From positions 496,001 to 560,000 of the forward strand of contig NZ_JAJVDH010000002.1 in assembly GCF_022758145.1 (NCBI RefSeq): DNA of 64,000 nt, written 5' to 3'. The DNA is from Pontibacter vulgaris (GTDB taxonomy: Bacteria > Bacteroidota > Bacteroidia > Cytophagales > Hymenobacteraceae). The position numbers and the translations under genes are program-made. This document shows, piece after piece, positions 51,131-60,043 of this stretch (positions within the stretch are counted from its first letter, which is position 1; each line of letters starts with the position of its first letter). The notes below the pieces were generated by a model. That model saw nothing but the letters and a program-made list of their open reading frames with translations, had not been told where the DNA came from and searched no databases.

Positions 51131-51802
51131 ATGGCAGGAGAAGAACTTGCATCTTATATAGACCATACCCTGTTGCGCCCTGATGCAACCGCTGATATGG
51201 TAGAGCAGCTTTGTGATGAAGCGCGCAACTATAGCTTTGCTGCGGTTTGTGTGCCGCCTTGTTATGTGCAGCTTTCAAAAGATCGCCTTGGGCCGGGTAC
51301 GCTGGTTAAAATTGCTACGGTGGTTGGTTTCCCGTTAGGGTACCAGCATGCTAAAGTAAAATTCCTGGAAACCCACCAGGCTATTGCCGATGGCGCCAAC
51401 GAGATTGATGTGGTAATGAACGTGTCTGCTTTTAAATCAGGCAAGTATGAAGAGGTAGAAAACGAGCTGAGCGACTTAGCTAAATTCTGCCATCTGAAAG
51501 AAGCCGAGTTAAAAGTGATCATCGAAACCGCCCTGCTTACGCCTGAAGAAATTGTAAAAGCATGTGAGCTGTGCGCGGCTGCCGGTGTAGATTTTGTAAA
51601 AACATCTACAGGCTTTGCTGCACGAGGCGCTTCCGTTGAAGATATTCTTGTTATGCGCAAGTCTTTGCCGGGGCATATTAAAATCAAAGCGGCAGGAGGT
51701 ATAAAAACTTTCGCTGATGCGGAAGCGTTAATCAAAGCCGGCGCCGACAGGTTAGGCTGCTCGGCCAGTATCCAAATCATATCCAATGAACAGAACGCTT
51801 AG
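51131..51802 (+). CDS. deoC: Deoxyribose-phosphate aldolase
   Basis: Cleaves 2-deoxyribose-5-phosphate to glyceraldehyde-3-phosphate and acetaldehyde in nucleoside salvage. 223 aa. It begins with IDHTLLRPDAT; the Schiff-base lysine is in DFVKTSTGFA, and the C-terminal IKAAGGIKTFADAEALIKAG matches the family. Its last 17 bases overlap the next gene, pointing to translational coupling. Confidence 0.96.
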   Translation: MAGEELASYIDHTLLRPDATADMVEQLCDEARNYSFAAVCVPPCYVQLSKDRLGPGTLVKIATVVGFPLGYQHAKVKFLETHQAIADGANEIDVVMNVSAFKSGKYEEVENELSDLAKFCHLKEAELKVIIETALLTPEEIVKACELCAAAGVDFVKTSTGFAARGASVEDILVMRKSLPGHIKIKAAGGIKTFADAEALIKAGADRLGCSASIQIISNEQNA

Positions 51803-52316
51803 CCTTATACTATCACTACTTTTTGTGATCATAACAGCATGTGCCTCTTCTTCAGGTACTGCAACCAGCGAAACAAAAACCTCGGGCGGTAAAGCTAAAA
51901 CAGCTGAAGACCTGAGTGTTTACCGACCAAAGTATCCGGTAGCTGATGCAGGCACCACAACGCCAGCTGCACGCCCGGTACCGGCAAATCATGTAAACGA
52001 TAAGGTAGAGGCTCTTCTTGATACCGTAGCTAATGTTAACAAGAGCATCAGATATGCACAAGGCTACCGTATTTTAGCTTACAATGGTTCGGAGCGCCAA
52101 ACCGTAATGAACCTACGTAAAACTATAATTGCGCGCGTGCCGGAGCAAAAAGATTACCTGACGTATCAGCAGCCTAATTTCAGGTTAAAGGTCGGAGATT
52201 TTTTTTCAAGGGTTGAGGCACAGCAGGTACTGAACCAGCTTCGTGACATCCTGCCCAATGCCCTGATCGTTTCAGACCAGATAACCATAAACAAAAGTGT
52301 AGGCAGAGGCCGTTAA
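51786..52316 (+). CDS. SPOR-domain lipoprotein
   Basis: 176 aa. A lipoprotein signal peptide ends in IITAC, with the lipidated Cys at about residue 18. A low-complexity Ser/Thr/Pro linker follows, then a SPOR-like domain (YRILAYNGSERQTVMNLRKT, and FRLKVGDFFSRVEAQQVLNQ). SPOR domains bind peptidoglycan stripped of stem peptides, often at division sites. A role in cell wall or envelope is inferred. It overlaps deoC by 17 bases with no obvious functional link. Confidence 0.85.
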   Translation: MNRTLSLILSLLFVIITACASSSGTATSETKTSGGKAKTAEDLSVYRPKYPVADAGTTTPAARPVPANHVNDKVEALLDTVANVNKSIRYAQGYRILAYNGSERQTVMNLRKTIIARVPEQKDYLTYQQPNFRLKVGDFFSRVEAQQVLNQLRDILPNALIVSDQITINKSVGRGR

Positions 52317-52337
52317 AACCTGTTTTTACTATACTAT

Positions 52338-52378
52338 AAACGTTGCGGTTGCTTTACCAGAAGCCGCAACGTTTTTTT
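52338..52378 (+). terminator. Rho-independent terminator after the SPOR gene
   Basis: The stem AAACGTTGCGG / CCGCAACGTTT (from 52338 to 52374) is followed by seven T residues. Downstream bases TTATTTTG (52377-52384) resemble a -7 box for the following amidohydrolase gene. Confidence 0.85.
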
Positions 52379-52439
52379 ATTTTGCAGCCATCTGTTACCT
52401 TCATCAACAGAACAAGCTATACTTTATAGTTTCTTACCT

Positions 52440-53630
52440 ATGACATCATTATTACAAAGTATAAAACAGCTGGCCGCTACGTACACGCCAGACACAGTAG
52501 CCGTGCGCCGGCATTTGCACGCCAACCCAGAGCTATCTTTTGAAGAGCATAACACGGCTGCTTATGTAGAGGCTACATTAAAAAGCTATGGCCTGAACCC
52601 AGTACGAATGGCGAATACCGGCCTTGTAACGATAATAGAAGGCCGGAATCCGGAGAAGAAAACCATAGCCCTGCGCGCCGACCTGGATGCCTTGCCAATA
52701 ACTGAGCAAAACGAAGTAGATTATAGATCGAAGAATGAAGGTGTGATGCATGCCTGCGGCCACGATGTGCATACTTCGTCGTTGCTGGGAACTGCCCGCA
52801 TACTGCAGGAGTTGCGCCATGAGTTTGAAGGAAGTATAAAACTGATCTTTCAGCCGGGAGAAGAAAAATTTCCGGGAGGCGCTTCTATTATGATAAAAGA
52901 AGGTGTGTTGCAAAACCCGAGTCCGGAAAGTATAGTGGGGCAGCACGTGTTTCCGCTGCTGCCCGCCGGTAAAGTTGGTTTCAGGCCGGGTATGTACATG
53001 GCCAGCGCCGACGAGATTTACATAACCGTAAAAGGCAAAGGCGGCCACGCGGCAATACCTGAAATGAACATAGACCCCGTGCTGATAACATCGCACCTTA
53101 TAGTTGCCCTGCAGCAGATCGTGAGCCGCCATGCCAGCCCTAAAATTCCTACCGTGTTATCGTTTGGTAAAATAGAAGCCAAAGGCGCTACAAATGTTAT
53201 CCCGAACGAGGTAAAGCTGGAAGGTACGTTCCGGACAATGGATGAAGGATGGAGACGCGAGGCGCACAAGCGTATTAAAAAGCTGGCAGAAGGCCTGTGC
53301 GAAAGTATGGGCGGCAGTTGCGAGATCGATATTAAGGATGGCTACCCGTTCTTAAAAAATGACCCGGCCCTTACAGCACGTGCCATAGAAGCAGCCGAAC
53401 TATACCTGGGAGCCGAAAACGTAGTTAACCTTGACTTGTGGATGGGTGCGGAAGACTTTGCATACTACTCGCAGGAAGTGCCGGCCTGTTTTTACCGATT
53501 GGGTACGCGCAACGAGGAGCGTGGCATTACCTCATCTGTGCATACGCCTATGTTTGATATAGACGAAACTGCACTGGAAACTGGCATCGGGCTGATGGCC
53601 TGGCTGGCAGTACAGGAGCTCAACGCCTAA
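52440..53630 (+). CDS. M20-family amidohydrolase (N-acyl amino acid hydrolase-like)
   Basis: 396 aa. Metal ligands and catalytic residues of the M20D group are visible: Cys106 and His108 in ACGHDVHTSS, the Glu pair 141-142 in PGEEKFPGG, His169 in VGQHVFP, and a late histidine in SSVHTPMFDIDE. It probably hydrolyses N-acyl amino acids (hippurate-like or IAA-conjugate-like); the substrate is unknown. Between the M20 motifs, the dimerisation domain has GKGGHAAIPEMNIDP. It may form a unit with the downstream outer-membrane-type gene 28 bases away. Confidence 0.94.
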   Translation: MTSLLQSIKQLAATYTPDTVAVRRHLHANPELSFEEHNTAAYVEATLKSYGLNPVRMANTGLVTIIEGRNPEKKTIALRADLDALPITEQNEVDYRSKNEGVMHACGHDVHTSSLLGTARILQELRHEFEGSIKLIFQPGEEKFPGGASIMIKEGVLQNPSPESIVGQHVFPLLPAGKVGFRPGMYMASADEIYITVKGKGGHAAIPEMNIDPVLITSHLIVALQQIVSRHASPKIPTVLSFGKIEAKGATNVIPNEVKLEGTFRTMDEGWRREAHKRIKKLAEGLCESMGGSCEIDIKDGYPFLKNDPALTARAIEAAELYLGAENVVNLDLWMGAEDFAYYSQEVPACFYRLGTRNEERGITSSVHTPMFDIDETALETGIGLMAWLAVQELNA

Positions 53631-53658
53631 CCATACTTATACTTAGCAGATCAACCTG

Positions 53659-54459
53659 ATGCGGTTAAAACTATACATTATACTTCTGATGGGCCTTTTG
53701 CCATACTTTTTGCAGGGGCAGAGCAAAGTAACAGCGCCAGCAACTTTATGGCCTGAGCTACAGCTAAATTACGGAGCAGGCGATGCAGGTATACTTTTCG
53801 TGCGCAACCAATACCGCATTAACACCGATTCCCGTTACAACGACCTTAAAAGCAGTGGGATACTAAGCAATTTTGAGCGTGTGCAGCTGGCAGTTGGCTA
53901 CGAACATACATTAACCGAGCATTGGAGGGGAGGTGCTATACTTCGGTATGCGATAGAAGATTTTCCGAAGGCATTGTTTGCTACTGCTTTTCTGCGCCAC
54001 AATGGTAACATTGGCAGTTTATACTTTAACAAGCAAGGCATGTTCGAGTATGTGTTGCAGGAAAAAAGCCAGGAAGATTACGGGCGCTGGCGCATACTGG
54101 GCGAGCTGGGTAAGCGGCTTCCTGTTAAAGATAAATTCCTGACACCAGCCTTGTTGTATGAATTGTTTATACTTTCTGATTTTGGCAACGAGGAGCAAAC
54201 TGCAGAAGAACGATCAATAGACCGCACCCGCCTTCGCCTCAGCTTAAACTACGAGCTTACGCCCAGGTTTCATATAGCACCATACTTTATGCGCCAGACA
54301 GACTATTACTATGTGCTCATCCCGCCTGTGTATGACGAGAACAATAACCTGGTAAAAGATGGATATACTACCAAACGAAACCGCATTACGCCTGTTTTTG
54401 GGCTGGAGCTAAAGTATAATCTGAACCTGCAACCTAATACTGCCAGTATTGCTTACTAA
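53659..54459 (+). CDS. Exported beta-rich protein, DUF2490-like
   Basis: 266 aa with a signal peptide (LYIILLMGLLPYFLQGQ, cleavage after GQ). It is beta-rich with repeated aromatic strands (LRYAIEDFPKALFATAFL, LRLSLNYELTPRFHIAPYFM) and ends in a tyrosine, a pattern of outer-membrane barrels. It resembles DUF2490 proteins, whose function is unknown. The 801-base gene carries six copies of TATACTT/AAGTATA in three reading frames. Confidence 0.78.
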   Translation: MRLKLYIILLMGLLPYFLQGQSKVTAPATLWPELQLNYGAGDAGILFVRNQYRINTDSRYNDLKSSGILSNFERVQLAVGYEHTLTEHWRGGAILRYAIEDFPKALFATAFLRHNGNIGSLYFNKQGMFEYVLQEKSQEDYGRWRILGELGKRLPVKDKFLTPALLYELFILSDFGNEEQTAEERSIDRTRLRLSLNYELTPRFHIAPYFMRQTDYYYVLIPPVYDENNNLVKDGYTTKRNRITPVFGLELKYNLNLQPNTASIAY

Positions 54460-54520
54460 TCAGTTGTTTATCTGAAAAAAAGTCAGGGAAAGATTAATCG
54501 TTAAAGTATATATAATGACA

Positions 54521-54536
54521 TTATTTCACGAAATAA
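54521..54536. promoter_or_regulatory. Palindrome upstream of hsp20
   Basis: TTATTTC AC GAAATAA is a perfect 7-bp inverted repeat with a 2-base centre, about 80 bases before the hsp20 ATG. It could be an operator for heat-shock control or a small hairpin; no known repressor site is claimed. Confidence 0.4.
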
Positions 54537-54614
54537 AAGGATAATGTTGTTGGTATGGTTTTTACTCCTAAGTAATTGTACATGTTAAACAACAAATCTT
54601 AGGAGGATAAAACT

Positions 54615-55133
54615 ATGGCACTTAGCAAATACAGCGGCATGCAAGAAACAATGCCTCAGAACTTTAGCTCAATGCTGGACAGGTTTTTTAACGAATCTGT
54701 AAATACACGTCGTGTAGCAGGTTTTACGCCAAGTGTTGATGCTTTTGAAACAGACAACGGTTACGAGATTGAAATGGCTTTGCCAGGTGTGAAGAAGGAA
54801 GATATCAATATTGATTTCCAGGAAGGCAGACTTACAATATCAGGTGAGCGTCGCTTTGAGCGTAAAGAAGACAGCAAGCGCTATCACATGGTAGAAACAC
54901 AGTATGGCACCTTCTCCAGAACTTTCTTCCTGCCAGATAACGTGCAGGCCGATAAGATTAGTGCACAGTTTGAAGATGGCATTCTGCTGGTAAGCGCACC
55001 GAAGGATGTACAGAAAACCATGAAGCGCCAGATCCAGATCTCGTCCGGAAGCCAGGAAAGCAAGGCAGGTGGCAGCAAACAAAAAAAGCAAGTAGAGGTA
55101 GAAAGCAACGGTAAATCTGCTGCCAAAGCCTAA
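54615..55133 (+). CDS. Small heat-shock protein, Hsp20/alpha-crystallin family
   Basis: Holdase that keeps unfolding proteins soluble. 172 aa: the alpha-crystallin domain runs from about residue 38 (PSVDAFETDNGYEIEMALPG) to the conserved FEDGILLVSAPK near residue 122. A Lys/Gln/Ser-rich tail replaces the compact IxI end. A strong Shine-Dalgarno AGGAGG lies at 54601-54606, eight bases before the ATG, unusual for this genome and suggesting high inducible translation. Confidence 0.95.
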   Translation: MALSKYSGMQETMPQNFSSMLDRFFNESVNTRRVAGFTPSVDAFETDNGYEIEMALPGVKKEDINIDFQEGRLTISGERRFERKEDSKRYHMVETQYGTFSRTFFLPDNVQADKISAQFEDGILLVSAPKDVQKTMKRQIQISSGSQESKAGGSKQKKQVEVESNGKSAAKA

Positions 55134-55147
55134 GCTTAAATCAATAG

Positions 55148-55178
55148 AAAAAGAGGCCACCATTTTGGCCTCTTTTTT
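55148..55178. terminator. Terminator after hsp20
   Basis: AAAAAGAGGCCA (55148-55159) pairs with TGGCCTCTTTTT (from 55166), giving a stem with A and T runs on either arm. Confidence 0.88.
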
Positions 55179-55308
55179 GTTTATAAAAGGAATAGATAGA
55201 AGTACTTACCATGGCACTATATACTATCGTATACTATATTAGCGTTAGAGAATTATAATATAGATAAATCTTAATATTTAAAGTATAATTACATATCAAC
55301 AAGTATTC

Positions 55309-56808
55309 ATGAAGACAAATCAGTTTATCGTAGGCCTTACCCTTTCTGCCCTCCTGGGTGGCGGCGTGGCTGTAGGAAGCTATAAGCTGCTGGAGGACGA
55401 CAAAACACAAAGCGCACAGGAGCAACCGGAGCAAACAACTGTTCGCTACACAAGCGACATGCGCAGTAGTACATCTATAGTGCCCGAAGGCCTTAATTTT
55501 GTAAAAGCAGCCCAAGTAAGCACACCAGCGGTAGTGCACGTTATGACGGAGTATAGCGTACGCTCATCAGACCAGTATGGCAGCAGCCCTATGGATCCGT
55601 TTCTGCGCGAGTTCTTTGGCGACGGCTTTGGCGAGCGTGCTCCCCGTGGCCCGCAAATGGGATCCGGTTCGGGAGTAATTATTGCCTCTAACGGTTACAT
55701 CGTTACAAATAACCACGTAATTGACCGGGCCGATAAAATTGAAGTAGTGCTGGATGATAAACGCAAGTTTGAAGCTACGCTGGTAGGAACCGACCCCACC
55801 ACTGACCTGGCACTGTTAAAAATTAATGCAGATAAATTGCCGGCTGTACGGTATGGTAACTCCGATGACCTGCAGGTAGGCGAGTGGGTTTTGGCTGTAG
55901 GTAACCCTATGAACCTGACATCAACGGTAACTGCTGGTATTGTAAGTGCTAAAGGGCGTAATATTAACATTCTGCGTACCAATGCTACCAAAGATCTGAG
56001 TGTTGAGTCGTTTATCCAGACAGATGCAGCTGTGAACCCTGGCAACAGTGGTGGCGCACTGGTTAACCTGAACGGTGACCTGGTAGGTATAAACACAGCT
56101 ATAGCTTCGCAAACAGGTACTTTTGCCGGTTACTCTTTTGCGGTGCCATCTTCTATTGTAAGCAAGGTAATTGATGACCTGCTGAAGTATGGTGAGGTGC
56201 AGCGTGCTTTACTGGGTGCAACCATACAGGAGATTGATGCTTCTTTTGCAAAAGATAAAGGTATTACTACACTCAATGGTGTATACATTGCCGGCGTAGA
56301 AGAAAAAAGTGGAGCCAAAGAGGCAGGTTTACAGGCTGGCGACATTATCACGGCGATCAATGGCGTAGCCGTAAATAAATCGTCGCAATTGCTGGAGCAG
56401 GTGGCCCGTTACCGCCCTGGCGATAAAGTAAAAGTTAGCTACCTGCGAAACAACAAAGAAAAGAGTGCCAATGTAGTTCTTAAAAACCTGGAGAACAGCA
56501 CCAGTATAGCCAAGCGCAGCGTTGCTAAAGCTGTTACATTTGATGGCGCTACCTTTGAGCCTGTAAATAAGCAGGAAATGAACAAGTTAGGTATAGATGG
56601 TGGTGCTAAGATCACGGGCGTGCGTGGCAGCAAGTTCCGCGAAACAGGCATGAAAGATGGCTTTATCATTACCAGAATCGATAAGTATGCAGTAAATGAG
56701 CCAGCTGATGTGGAGAAGCATTTAAAGAACTTCGATAGCGGCGTGGTTTACATTGAAGGCATTTACCCGGATGGTCTGAAAGCCTATTACCCGATCGGTA
56801 AACAATAA
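55309..56808 (+). CDS. degP: DegP/HtrA-family periplasmic serine protease
   Basis: Quality-control protease and chaperone of the periplasm. 499 aa: an N-terminal signal-anchor-like segment (FIVGLTLSALLGGGVAVG) and a trypsin-like domain with catalytic His136 (NNHVID), Asp166 (TTDLALL) and Ser247 (GNSGGAL). A first PDZ domain follows near residues 295-375 (AGLQAGDIITAINGVAVNKS) and a second near 415-480. Two PDZ domains fit DegP/DegQ. It stands alone, next to hsp20, both being stress functions. Confidence 0.95.
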   Translation: MKTNQFIVGLTLSALLGGGVAVGSYKLLEDDKTQSAQEQPEQTTVRYTSDMRSSTSIVPEGLNFVKAAQVSTPAVVHVMTEYSVRSSDQYGSSPMDPFLREFFGDGFGERAPRGPQMGSGSGVIIASNGYIVTNNHVIDRADKIEVVLDDKRKFEATLVGTDPTTDLALLKINADKLPAVRYGNSDDLQVGEWVLAVGNPMNLTSTVTAGIVSAKGRNINILRTNATKDLSVESFIQTDAAVNPGNSGGALVNLNGDLVGINTAIASQTGTFAGYSFAVPSSIVSKVIDDLLKYGEVQRALLGATIQEIDASFAKDKGITTLNGVYIAGVEEKSGAKEAGLQAGDIITAINGVAVNKSSQLLEQVARYRPGDKVKVSYLRNNKEKSANVVLKNLENSTSIAKRSVAKAVTFDGATFEPVNKQEMNKLGIDGGAKITGVRGSKFRETGMKDGFIITRIDKYAVNEPADVEKHLKNFDSGVVYIEGIYPDGLKAYYPIGKQ

Positions 56809-56838
56809 AGCTGAAACAAGTATAAGTATAACCTCAGG

Positions 56839-56869
56839 AAAGCTTCTGCAAGATTGTAGAAGCTTTTTT
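56839..56869 (+). terminator. Terminator after degP
   Basis: The stem AAAGCTTCTGCA / TGTAGAAGCTTT (56839-56850 with 56855-56866) has a 4-base loop and is followed by T residues. Confidence 0.85.
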
Positions 56870-56884
56870 GTTTTAGTAGATTTG
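56854..56884 (+). promoter_or_regulatory. Promoter of the aldehyde dehydrogenase gene
   Basis: TTG at 56854-56856, at the apex of the degP terminator hairpin, is followed after 20 bases by TAGATTTG (56877-56884), an exact TAnnTTTG, 33 bases before the next ATG. Confidence 0.6.
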
Positions 56885-56916
56885 TACTAGACCCTTAACC
56901 AATTAAACTATAACCC

Positions 56917-58494
56917 ATGAAACAAACCATCGACGAACTTCCGCTGGCAGCAACTATACTGGATGTACTCAAACAGTTGGGTATAAAAGAGATAAATCCT
57001 GCTTACAGCACTGGCTTAGTATGGGGCGGCACTGAAGGCAGAACTACAAAGGCTATACACTCGCCAGCCGATGGCAACCTGATCGCAACAGTTAATATGG
57101 CAACTGCCGATGATTACGAACAGGTAGTTCTTACTGCAGAGGAAGCTTTTAAAGTATGGCGCAAGGTACCATCGCCAAAGCGTGGCGATATTGTGCGCCA
57201 GATAGGCAACAAGCTGCGTGAGCACAAAGAGGCGTTGGGCAAACTGGTAAGTTACGAAATGGGCAAAATTCTGCAGGAAGGCTTAGGCGAAGTGCAGGAA
57301 ATGATCGATATCTGTGATTTTGCTGTAGGCTTATCGCGCCAGCTGCACGGTTTTACCATGCACTCAGAGCGTCCGCAGCACCGTATGTACGAGCAGTATC
57401 ACCCGGTTGGTATAGTAGGTGTAATTTCGGCCTTTAACTTCCCGGTTGCTGTCTGGAGCTGGAATGCTATGCTGGCTTCTGTTTGCGGCGATGTAACCAT
57501 CTGGAAACCTTCTGAAAAAACACCGCTTACGGCAATTGCCTGCCAGCACATAATAAGAGAAGTTCTGGAAGAGAATGAAATGCCGGAAGGCGTATTTAGT
57601 GTTATCATTGGTGATGCAGAAATTGGCAGCCTGATGGCAAATGATAAGCGCATCCCGTTAGTTTCGGCTACGGGCTCTACGCGCATGGGCAAAAAAGTAG
57701 GCGAAGCTGTAGGTGCCCGTCTGGGTAAGTCGCTGTTGGAACTTGGCGGTAACAATGCCATCATCATTACAGAAAATGCTGATATTGATATGGCGATGAA
57801 CGCCGTAGTTTTTGGGGCTGTTGGTACCTGTGGCCAGCGCTGCACGTCTACCCGTCGCCTGATCATCCACGAGAATGTATACAACCAGGTGCGCGACCGC
57901 CTGCTTAAAATTTATCCGAAACTGCCAATTGGTCATCCGTTAAGCAACACAACACTGGTAGGCCCATTAATCGATAAGGATGCTGTAAAAGCCTTTAACA
58001 ATGCGTTAAAAGAAGTACAGAAAGAAGGTGGTAAGCTTATAGTTGGCGGCGATGTGCTGGAAGGCGAAGGTTATGAAACAGGAACATACGTTACGCCTGC
58101 TATTGTAGAAGCTGAAAACCACTACCACATGGTGCAGGAAGAAACCTTTGCGCCAATTTTATACCTGATCAAGTATAGCGGCGAAGTGGAAAATGCTATT
58201 GAGCTGCAAAACGGTGTAAAACAAGGCTTATCGTCATCTATTTTCTCTACCAACCTGCTCGAAACCGAAGCATTCCTGAGCCACTGGGGCTCTGACTGTG
58301 GTATTGCCAACGTAAACATTGGTACATCGGGTGCTGAGATCGGGGGCGCTTTTGGTGGCGAAAAAGAAACAGGAGGAGGCCGTGAGTCCGGGTCCGATGC
58401 CTGGAAAGTATACATGCGCCGCCAGACAAATACCATCAACTATAGCCGTGAGCTGCCATTAGCGCAAGGTATAAAGTTTGATATAATGGACTAA
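56917..58494 (+). CDS. ALDH7-family aldehyde dehydrogenase (aminoadipate semialdehyde dehydrogenase-like)
   Basis: Oxidises alpha-aminoadipic semialdehyde (in equilibrium with piperideine-6-carboxylate) in lysine degradation. 525 aa. The catalytic Cys309 is in GTCGQRCTSTRRL and the general base Glu275 in LELGGNNA. The C-terminal NIGTSGAEIGGAFGGEKETG and YSRELPLAQGIKF are characteristic of ALDH7A1/antiquitin-like enzymes (named amaB or pcd in some bacteria). No other lysine-degradation gene is adjacent, so the pathway assignment rests on family similarity. Confidence 0.92.
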   Translation: MKQTIDELPLAATILDVLKQLGIKEINPAYSTGLVWGGTEGRTTKAIHSPADGNLIATVNMATADDYEQVVLTAEEAFKVWRKVPSPKRGDIVRQIGNKLREHKEALGKLVSYEMGKILQEGLGEVQEMIDICDFAVGLSRQLHGFTMHSERPQHRMYEQYHPVGIVGVISAFNFPVAVWSWNAMLASVCGDVTIWKPSEKTPLTAIACQHIIREVLEENEMPEGVFSVIIGDAEIGSLMANDKRIPLVSATGSTRMGKKVGEAVGARLGKSLLELGGNNAIIITENADIDMAMNAVVFGAVGTCGQRCTSTRRLIIHENVYNQVRDRLLKIYPKLPIGHPLSNTTLVGPLIDKDAVKAFNNALKEVQKEGGKLIVGGDVLEGEGYETGTYVTPAIVEAENHYHMVQEETFAPILYLIKYSGEVENAIELQNGVKQGLSSSIFSTNLLETEAFLSHWGSDCGIANVNIGTSGAEIGGAFGGEKETGGGRESGSDAWKVYMRRQTNTINYSRELPLAQGIKFDIMD

Positions 58495-58811
58495 AGTATA
58501 GTTTAGTAAAGTATAAAAGCCAGCCTCGCAAGGGCTGGCTTTTTTGTGCCTGTACTTAGCCGGTTCGTCCATACTTGGGCTTGCTTTATACTTTGTTAAT
58601 CTGGTAAAAACGACTATTAACGCCCACAATACACCTGAAAGTATAAATAAACAGCAGCAAAAAATAAATTTTTGCAACTTGATGCAACCTCGCGCAATTG
58701 CTTTTGTCTTTAGTGTGGAATTGGATGAAGGAGATGCAGAAATAGAAAGCAAAAACTAAAAATCGAAAGTGTTGCGCTTAACCCGAACGTGTAAAGTAAA
58801 ACGGTACTAAC
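58495..58811. other. 317-base gap between ALDH and the ECF sigma gene
   Basis: It holds the ALDH terminator (58515-58546), several AAGTATA words, and an inverted repeat TTGCA (58672-58676) and TGCAA (58683-58687) with a six-base spacer, 125 bases before the sigma gene start, which may belong to its promoter. A 71-codon open frame through the terminator has no family character and is not called. Confidence 0.6.
58515..58546 (+). terminator. Terminator after the aldehyde dehydrogenase gene
   Basis: AGCCAGCC / GGCTGGCT (58518-58525 with 58533-58540) is flanked by an A run and a T run. Confidence 0.88.
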
Positions 58812-59372
58812 TTGGAAACACTCAGCTATCAGGATGTGAACATGGGCGTAGTAGACCGGTGCAGGGAAGGCGACAACCGGGCCCAATACGAGTTGTACAA
58901 GCTGTACGCCAAGGCCATGTTCAACGTGAGTATGCGCATCACAAACGATTATGCCGAAGCAGAAGACGTGCTTCAGGAAGCTTTCATCAGCGCTTTCAAA
59001 AACCTCCATTCCTATAAAGCAGAAGCTTCTTTCGGGAGCTGGCTAAAAAAAATTGTGGTTAATGCCGCCATTAATGCCATACGCAAACGCAGGTCGGAAT
59101 TAGTACCGATGGACGAGCGACTGGCAGGCGAGGTGCCCGACGAAATAAACAACGACGAGGACACCGAGTGGCAAGTAGAAAAAGTACGCAAGGCTATTCA
59201 GAAACTACCGGATGGCTACCGCATTGTGCTAAGTTTATACTTGCTGGAAGGCTTTGACCACGCTGAGATAGGGGAGATACTTGGAATAACCGAGTCGACC
59301 TCTAAATCTCAGTTTAGCCGCGCCAAAAAGAAGTTGCTTGAAATAATGCGCGAACCGCAGTTTGCGGCCTAG
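58812..59372 (+). CDS. ECF-type RNA polymerase sigma factor
   Basis: 186 aa RpoE-like sigma factor. Region 2 spans about residues 28-68 (DYAEAEDVLQEAFISAFKNL contains the 2.2-2.4 core). Region 4 spans about residues 130-180 (KLPDGYRIVLSLYLLEGFDH, then ILGITESTSKSQFSRAKKKL). TTG 58812 gives METLSYQDVNMGVVDRCREG; ATG 58842 is an alternative. It is followed by an anti-sigma-like gene and an exported DUF4097-like gene, so it probably controls an envelope response. Confidence 0.93.
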   Translation: METLSYQDVNMGVVDRCREGDNRAQYELYKLYAKAMFNVSMRITNDYAEAEDVLQEAFISAFKNLHSYKAEASFGSWLKKIVVNAAINAIRKRRSELVPMDERLAGEVPDEINNDEDTEWQVEKVRKAIQKLPDGYRIVLSLYLLEGFDHAEIGEILGITESTSKSQFSRAKKKLLEIMREPQFAA

Positions 59373-59404
59373 CAACAAGACAGGAAATAACGGGATCTTT
59401 AGAT

Positions 59405-60043
59405 ATGAAAGATAGACTGGAAGAGTTTGTGAGCGAAAACCGTGAGGCATTCGATGTATTCGAGCCCCGGCCGGAGCTGTGGCAGGAAATATGCCACGAG
59501 CTGCCAAAAGCCAAAAAAGAAACTACCAGAGTAATTAAATTTAATTTCGGGGATAGCTTTAGTTTAAGCGGTAACCTTGTGTTTATGCGGGTGGCGGCGG
59601 CTGTAGTGTTGCTGTTAGGTTGTGCCCTTACACTTGTGCTGATGAAGCTGAACGCACCTGATACAAATAATACACTGGCAGCCGCAGCCGAACAGGCACC
59701 ACTTAACAGAATAGCACCCGAACTGGTAGAGGTAGAAGCCTATTACGCCAGCCAGATAGAAGCTAAAAAGAGCCAGCTAAGTGCCTATGACCTAAAAGTG
59801 CTGGGCCTGGATAAAGACCAGGAAATAGACCAGGAACTGGAGCGATTGAATACCAGCTACCAGCAACTTAAAAAAGAACTTTACACAACACCCAATACCG
59901 ATAAGGTTATGGATGCCATGATCCAGAATCTGCAGATACGGATCCGTGTCCTGAGCCGCCAATTGGAAATACTACAGAAAGTAGAACAACTGCAAAAACA
60001 GCAAACTTCAGAACCTCAAAAAGATGAAACCGCGAATGTTTAA
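59405..60043 (+). CDS. Putative anti-sigma factor, single membrane segment
   Basis: 212 aa. The N-terminal cytoplasmic part (about residues 1-55) begins RLEEFVSENREAFDVFEPRP and has a W-containing segment. One membrane segment follows at residues 58-80. A periplasmic part has a long coiled coil (about 118-205, ending QLEILQKVEQLQKQQ). No zinc-binding HxxxCxxC is present, so it is not a ZAS anti-sigma factor. Its position after the ECF gene and its topology suggest a membrane anti-sigma protein. The last 20 bases overlap the next gene. Confidence 0.75.
   Translation: MKDRLEEFVSENREAFDVFEPRPELWQEICHELPKAKKETTRVIKFNFGDSFSLSGNLVFMRVAAAVVLLLGCALTLVLMKLNAPDTNNTLAAAAEQAPLNRIAPELVEVEAYYASQIEAKKSQLSAYDLKVLGLDKDQEIDQELERLNTSYQQLKKELYTTPNTDKVMDAMIQNLQIRIRVLSRQLEILQKVEQLQKQQTSEPQKDETANV

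Noticed and set aside
58544-58759. 71-codon open frame before the ECF sigma gene
   Set aside because: It begins in the T run of a terminator, and its product is not protein-like apart from one hydrophobic run.
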